DNA from: Nematostella vectensis
Lineage: Eukaryota > Cnidaria > Anthozoa > Actiniaria > Edwardsiidae
Direction: 5' to 3'
Assembly: GCF_932526225.1 (NCBI RefSeq)
Contig: NC_064048.1
Coordinates: 9,634,515-9,698,514, forward strand
DNA: 64,000 nt
A program made the position numbers and the translations under genes. The notes under the pieces were generated by a model. That model worked only from the letters and a program-made list of their open reading frames with translations. It made no database searches and was not told where the DNA came from. Positions 58,961-64,000 of the stretch are shown in pieces. The first letter of the stretch is position 1; every line of letters starts with the position of its first letter.

Positions 58961-59590
58961 ATTCTGACGAGCCTATCACCTGCCACTATGCCAGCCTAGC
59001 AAAATACTTAGTGGCAAGTGTTAGAAAGCACCAAACAGCAGATTTACAGAAGCAAGATATGTTATTGTTAGATATACGGAATATGCATTTGTCGTTAGTT
59101 GGTTATTTTGACATTTTATCAGATAATATTTTGTTTTCATATATTGAATGAGAGCAATAACAAAGGCGTGACTGACTGAGGTTTTTTAAAGTGTGGGTTA
59201 GCATGATTTGTTCCTTTCTCGACTTCCAGGAAGACAAAATGCTTGAACATAAAACCTTCTATAGCATAACCGCAAGGCAGGACATAGCATGAAAAGACTT
59301 CATTCTCCTCAGAACTATACAGAGAATTTTTACATCTCGTGCATAAAAAACTAAGTATAATGACTACATTTACATAGTTTCCTCAAAGAATTTGGGCTTA
59401 CGACCTGTTATCCTCTTCCTGGCACATTTATTTTTTATAATAAATGTGTATTTTCATTCTGTTCTTGTAAATCGTATTGTTTGTGTGACAAGGCCAGTAA
59501 ACAAATCGCTGACGGTCTGAATCTCCAGAAGTAAAAGTTAATAAATTCCAGATACTATTGTTCTTGACAAAATTGTACCTCAGCGCTAGG

Positions 59591-60470
59591 TTACAATAAT
59601 AACTTTCGTCTCCTCAGAGTATAAATCGCAGACTTTCTTATCTCTCTTAACCTCCAGAAGTAAAGAATTGGGTTAATAGACGAATTCAACAGGACCAGTA
59701 TTGTTCCACTGAAAAGATAAGCAGATGATAGGTGGTACCCAATGATCGGGTTACTCCTGGAAGCGTTTTGTCTCGCGGCAACAACAAAGGCAACCACAAA
59801 GGGACTATAGCACATGAGAAAAAGCACCAATATATACACCATTGATAAAACAGACTTCTGGAACTTCAACACAGTGTTCAAATCTTGGTGGCCTTGGGTT
59901 CTGATCTGGCGAAGTTGCTTATAAACGATGCGGAGTATTTGAACGGAGCAGAAGATGGAAATTGTAAAGACGGAAACACCGACGAATCCTGCGACAATAT
60001 ACATAGCCCTGTATTTCCAGTTGGAAATCTTCCATGACGTCAGCAGAGCAGAACAACACCAGAGTAGAATCAGTGATCTTCGGACTTTACGGATTGTCAC
60101 AAGTTCACTATAGCGTAGGTGAAGGTAAAACAAAAGGTATCTCTCCAAGGATGTCAGACACAACATCAAAAAAGACACCGTGCAGAACAGGTAGAAAAAC
60201 GATTCCACGTTTAAGCCAACAGGGCAGTAGATGCAAGTCTTTATAAAAGGCTATCTTGTATACTACTGATGTAGTCCCGACACAAAGGCTAACACCAAGG
60301 TCGGCTAGTGCTAGGCCAAGTATGATGGTATTAGAAGTAGTCTTTAAGGCAGGTGTCACCATAATCGCGACGATGACTATGACGTTCAGGAGAATTCCTG
60401 GCACTGCAAGGAAGACAGTGACGGTGATGTTGGTATAAATGTCAGGATGAAGCAATTCCATCGTTGCCAT
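59591..60470 (-). CDS. Rhodopsin-class (class A) GPCR, single exon, one frameshift
   Basis: ATG at 60470-60468, stop at 59591. Frame 1 (to about 60225) holds an N-glycosylatable N-terminus (NIT), TM1 with LLNVIVIVAIM and TM2 with LGLALADLG. Frame 2 continues with TM3 (FYLFCTVSFLML), SLERYL in place of DRY, TM4, TM5 (GVSVFTISIFCSVQIL), TM6 with CYSPF in place of CWxP, and TM7 NSSINPILYFW (NPxxY). About 290 residues in total. The two frames differ by one base near 60222-60240, between TM2 and TM3 at the conserved extracellular Cys. It is either a recent pseudogene or a sequence error. Intronless orphan receptors of this kind are common in anthozoans; the ligand is unknown. Confidence 0.82.
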
Positions 60471-61861
60471 CAGTTTTGCGGAGTGGTAATGGTCTCGGCA
60501 AACTAATTCTTCAGTCGTATCGTTAGCTTACATTTTAGAGAAGTACCAGGTACTAAAAAAAGAAATCGAACTGTCAAATATCGGCTTTGCGGATTGGAGG
60601 CCAGCCAAAATTATTCCTTCTGTCGTCCTATTTGCTGACACTTTAGGCAAACTCCCTATAAGGTAAAACTATAAAGAAATCTTACTGTCGAATATTGCCT
60701 GTGGTTGAGTTGTCTTCTTTTTATAAACATAAACAGTTTTCGCAGTTTCAAAAAACAGTATGCCAACTAATCTAATATTTGAACAACCAAGGATTTAATC
60801 TGCATATTGTACTTTTGCCCAACGTAACAGCACCGCCAGTATTTCAATCTCAAAATAAATTAAAAAGCCGACTATTAAACTGCTTCATAACAAGTGTTTC
60901 TCAGAAACAAATTACCAATAGCGTATTTTAAACATATTAAATGTAACGCAAATATAAATGAATAAAAAATAAATCATTTGATTTTCAACGGCTAAAACAG
61001 GGGAGAAAAGATGAAATATCAATTAAAGCCTTCCTGTTTTTATCATAGTTTACAGTAGACATTTTAAATCATATTCCCCGGAATATTCAGAAGAATATTG
61101 GATTTGAGCATGGTAACAGGGCTATTTACATTCTCGTTTTGAGATACCACCTGAACCCTTAAACTGAATGCCATAATTATCCCCCTAGTAAAATCTTAAT
61201 AGAATGGTATGACTATTGTATGGTTCTTGTCTGGTAAAAGGCGTGAAAGGTTTAAAAGAATTTGCTTTTGAAACTTTTCCGGAAATTTGATTGTTTTATT
61301 TCTTTAAGAAACATGAGCGAGAAACATCACTTATTTATCATTTGGGAAATAAAAAAGGAAGAGGATTCCAGCCATATTCATGTTCTCTTTCTCTCGACTA
61401 GTTTTCACACTATTAAAATACTGAATCATTTTGAATCTTCATTTTGCAATGTCAAAACAGCTTGCCGACTCTAGCTAGAATCAGGATCTAGATAGAATTG
61501 CCACAGTTTACAGTAAACAACAAAATACAAAAAAATACACCTATTTAAATAAAGGTTGTCAGTTCAAATGGCAGTTCTACGACCGAAAGTAACCATGCGT
61601 CTCGAAGAATATGGATAAATCAAAATAATTATCCATTAAAGGTCAGCAATGCTTGGCTCTGACATTACTGAACTTTGTTTAACACCTTTACTCTAACGAA
61701 TAATTAGTATCCATAAGCTTACCATGTGCCAACACCAGTCAGCTACGCTCGGCTGACTGCACGTACGAAAAGAGATGCTACATACCCCTGGATCCGGTTT
61801 CTGTGACGAGCCTTCATAATAGTCACGTGAACCTTGTGCTTTTCGTTTATAAGTAGCGACT
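60471..61861. other. AT-rich DNA upstream of the GPCR
   Basis: No exon supported. It should contain the GPCR promoter (minus strand). A short segment near 61560-61640 resembles 28790-28870 (CAGTTCTA-GACCG-AAG-AACCATG). Confidence 0.5.
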
Positions 61862-62237
61862 GACAGAGCAAAAAAATGGCCTAAATTTTTTCAATTCCCA
61901 ATATATAAGCTCAAGATTCCGCATACAAGGAGTTCCTCTGACAAAAAGATGAATTCCAGATTTTGAAGAAATTTAGAAGATATGAAATTTAGATATTAGC
62001 GAGCAAAGTTGGCTTAATTTCTGATCAGAGCCCGACTTCTCCCTAAAAACGAGGAGAATTTATACTTTGAACATTTGTAAACTGCATTTAAAGCCTCATA
62101 TCTCGAAGACGAATCCATTAGAAAAAAAACACTTTTTGATATGTTGGTTTACATAACATAAGGAACCTCTATGCAAAAATTCAAGCTTACCAAAGTTTAC
62201 CAGGTCTTAATTTGGGAGATTTTTTTTTTGCTCTGTC
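61862..62237 (+). mobile_element. Mutator-like MITE, family H, copy 2
   Basis: Ends GACAGAGCAAAAAAATGG and the TTTTTTTTTGCTCTGTC complement. Flanked by the 9-bp repeats GTAGCGACT / GTCGCGACT (one mismatch). Same family and orientation as 58594-58960. Confidence 0.85.
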
Positions 62238-62259
62238 GTCGCGACTTGTTTTGGTGACA

Positions 62260-63045
62260 GAAGCCATTTCGTAGTTACGACGACCGCTAGACCACTAACC
62301 AATAAGATTGCACCGAAAAGCGACAGACGTAAGATAAGCAGACAAGAGATATATACGCACTAAATCAAAAAATATGCAATGCTCAGAAACAGTTTTAAAC
62401 CGTAAAAACAAACTCCTTGTATTTTAAACGTTTTACACGATTTTTCCTAGGGAGTAACGGTAAGAAGATGTTTGACTTCATAGAACAATAAAGTAGCCTG
62501 TGAGCCGGCTCTCCTGTGGCGCAAAAAATAAGGAATCCCGACAGTCCCCAAAAAAGGAATTTCCGAAATAACCCACTGGAGAGCCGACTAGCAGGCGAAC
62601 AAATAAAGTGTTGAGTGTAGAGTTTCAATACAATGGGATTGTTCAAACGCCTTTTCTTTGTCTACATTACTAATATTGTTTTTAGCGGTATTTCCTCATT
62701 GACGGTAGCTAGAAAGGGGATCGACTATAACGTCACTTGGGTTGTGATCGGTCTAAAGCTGGGACAGATGCAGAATTGGAATAATTCGAAAGGCGAATTG
62801 ACGTCCATTAAAAACATAGGCAAATCGTAAGCTCAAGGGACAGGGTTTAATTGCGGCTAAAACGAGTGAAAATTTCCGAACAAATCAATTCAAATAAGAT
62901 GCAGATTAAGCTAGCAAACTAAATCCACCTATTAAATGTGAAATTCAGTCTATTAAAGAAAAGTACCATTTTATAGCTAAAGTTTATCAAGAAAAGCTAA
63001 TAAAAATTTTCAATATTTTTTTCAATATAAAAAAAACTGTCGCTC
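62260..63045. other. Intergenic DNA, weak open frame at 62633-62830
   Basis: A 65-codon frame contains GIDYNVTWVVIGLKLG after an acceptor-like TTTTTAG (62685). Its phase would fit the open end of the precursor gene at 54145, but the 8.5-kb gap and lack of any recognised domain make this weak. Nothing else was seen. Confidence 0.3.
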
Positions 63046-63049
63046 AATA

Positions 63050-63316
63050 GTCCAGTTTCGAATTCGAAAATGACCGCTTGACAGATTAATTGAGGGCGAA
63101 TTTTACAGTGTCAGCCTTGGCGTGAAGTTAATTATTCACAAATTCCAACGAGATAAAACCGATCCTGAAAATCATACAATGACTGTACTTGTGAATACTT
63201 CGTTTTCTTGTGAAAATTTATGAAAAATTTTCTTCACGTCGAGAATAACACTGTAAATTCGCCCTCAATCAATCGGTCTAGCGTTCATTTTCGAATTCGA
63301 AACTGGACTTTTCGGG
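63050..63316. mobile_element. MITE-like foldback element, family I
   Basis: GTCCAGTTTCGAATTCGAAA at the left faces TTTCGAATTCGAAACTGGAC at the right. Inner pairs TTGAGGGCGAATTTTACAGT / ACTGTAAATTCGCCCTCAA also fold. 267 bp, non-coding. Confidence 0.88.
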
Positions 63317-64000
63317 TCGAGACTTTAATATAAACTTAATAAGTACAGCAGGTGGCGGAAGTTTAATCAGACGCCAATAAAAGAGCCAGATAAGCCAGTC
63401 TACTTCTAAAACACAACCATACAAGGCCTATATCGCACCTAGACTGCTGTTACAATACGAACATTGAGCACCACCGAGAATCGCGCACAAAAGAGGGATG
63501 GTCAACACAAAAAGGGCTTTTCTCGCCTAAGAATAAATGAAAAGATAGAAAATTCTACAAAGGCAACAATAGCGAGATGCGAAGAATATCAGGTAACAAA
63601 TGAAGTACTAGTGATTAAGTCTAGGATTAGCAATGAAATTTTAAAATTCATTTTCTAATTGTAGTGTATTTTTTAAAAAATAAGAGAAATGACATTGGCT
63701 TTAGGCTTTCCATATTCTGAATGACTTATTTTATTTTTATTTTAAAACAGCATGGGCACTCTACAAACAATTCAACGCTGAGAAAGCGAGCTACATAAAA
63801 CATGTGATTTATAGTTCTCAGTGCGAGAGAGCGTCATAGCAGGACAAGTTAATAAGTTCTGCTGGATTACTAAGCAGGGTGTTATAAGCTACACGAATCA
63901 ATAAAAGAGAAGCGCTGAAGATTACTCGTCGCCCAAGCAGTTGAGAGGTATGCCCAATTGAAGCCGTATGACTATTACGAAGTTACAGTATCAAAGTGTG
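63317..64000. other. Unassigned right edge
   Basis: A 64-codon frame at 63464-63658 (Lys/Arg/Thr-rich) has no recognised domain. No other feature seen. Confidence 0.4.

Noticed and set aside
62633-62830. Possible third exon of the secreted-precursor gene
   Set aside because: The phase fits, but the intron would be 8.5 kb, cross the GPCR gene and lead to an unrecognisable peptide.

Overview
This window is eukaryotic genomic DNA: AT-rich, intron-rich with GT-AG introns, and full of minisatellites, simple repeats and short inverted-repeat transposons. It is almost certainly from a cnidarian, most likely a sea anemone (Nematostella-like). The key evidence is two perfect minicollagen cysteine-rich domains (CRD, C-x3-C-x3-C-x3-C-x3-CC) at about 28040-28100 and 42955-43010, next to CAP/SCP and C-type lectin exons. 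That combination is typical of NOWA (nematocyst outer wall antigen), a stinging-capsule wall protein known from Hydra. The species is inferred, not proven.

Layout. (1) 1-1616: unassigned DNA with a tRNA-like sequence. (2) 1617-5624 (+): gene 1, a diverged NOWA-like paralogue with a C-type lectin domain, a SEA-like domain, a degenerate CRD, a coiled coil and an acidic tail. No CAP domain is visible. (3) 5722-9459: intergenic, with three inverted-repeat elements. (4) 9460-32508 (+): gene 2, reconstructed here as 23 exons coding for 2037 aa. Its order is signal peptide, vWFA, LamG/pentraxin-like, EGF, Arg-Pro-Thr linker, CAP, C-type lectin, SEA-like, canonical CRD, Cys-Pro modules, a long Met/Pro repeat and a C-terminal variant CRD. 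An antisense, decayed Ty3/Gypsy LTR element (17244-21420, target duplication ATGGT) sits in its linker intron. (5) 32600-37453: intergenic with repeats. (6) 37454-48473 (+): gene 3, the most NOWA-like: signal peptide, acidic propeptide, CAP, C-type lectin, SEA-like, canonical CRD, then two tandemly duplicated terminal exons (44066-45530 and 46508-48473). Both start with the same splice phase and both end in a stop, so they look like alternative 3' ends (1155 or 1322 aa). (7) 52671-54145 (+): the first two coding exons of a small secreted precursor. (8) 59591-60470 (-): an intronless rhodopsin-class GPCR with one frameshift.

Genes 1-3 share exon order, intron phases and even an identical 113-nt SEA exon, so they arose by tandem duplication. 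Working together, their products would be secreted into the nematocyst vesicle, where CRDs could form disulfide cross-links with minicollagens. The vWFA, LamG, CAP and lectin modules would give adhesion surfaces, and the Pro/Met/Tyr-rich stretches would give elastic filler. Those roles are inferred from known NOWA and minicollagen biology. What looks new is the vWFA-LamG-EGF extension of gene 2, the duplicated terminal exons of gene 3, and a recurrent C-x-P-x4-P-C module shared by all the long tails. All exon models were built by hand from reading frame, splice consensus, phase and paralogue comparison; none has been checked against transcripts.
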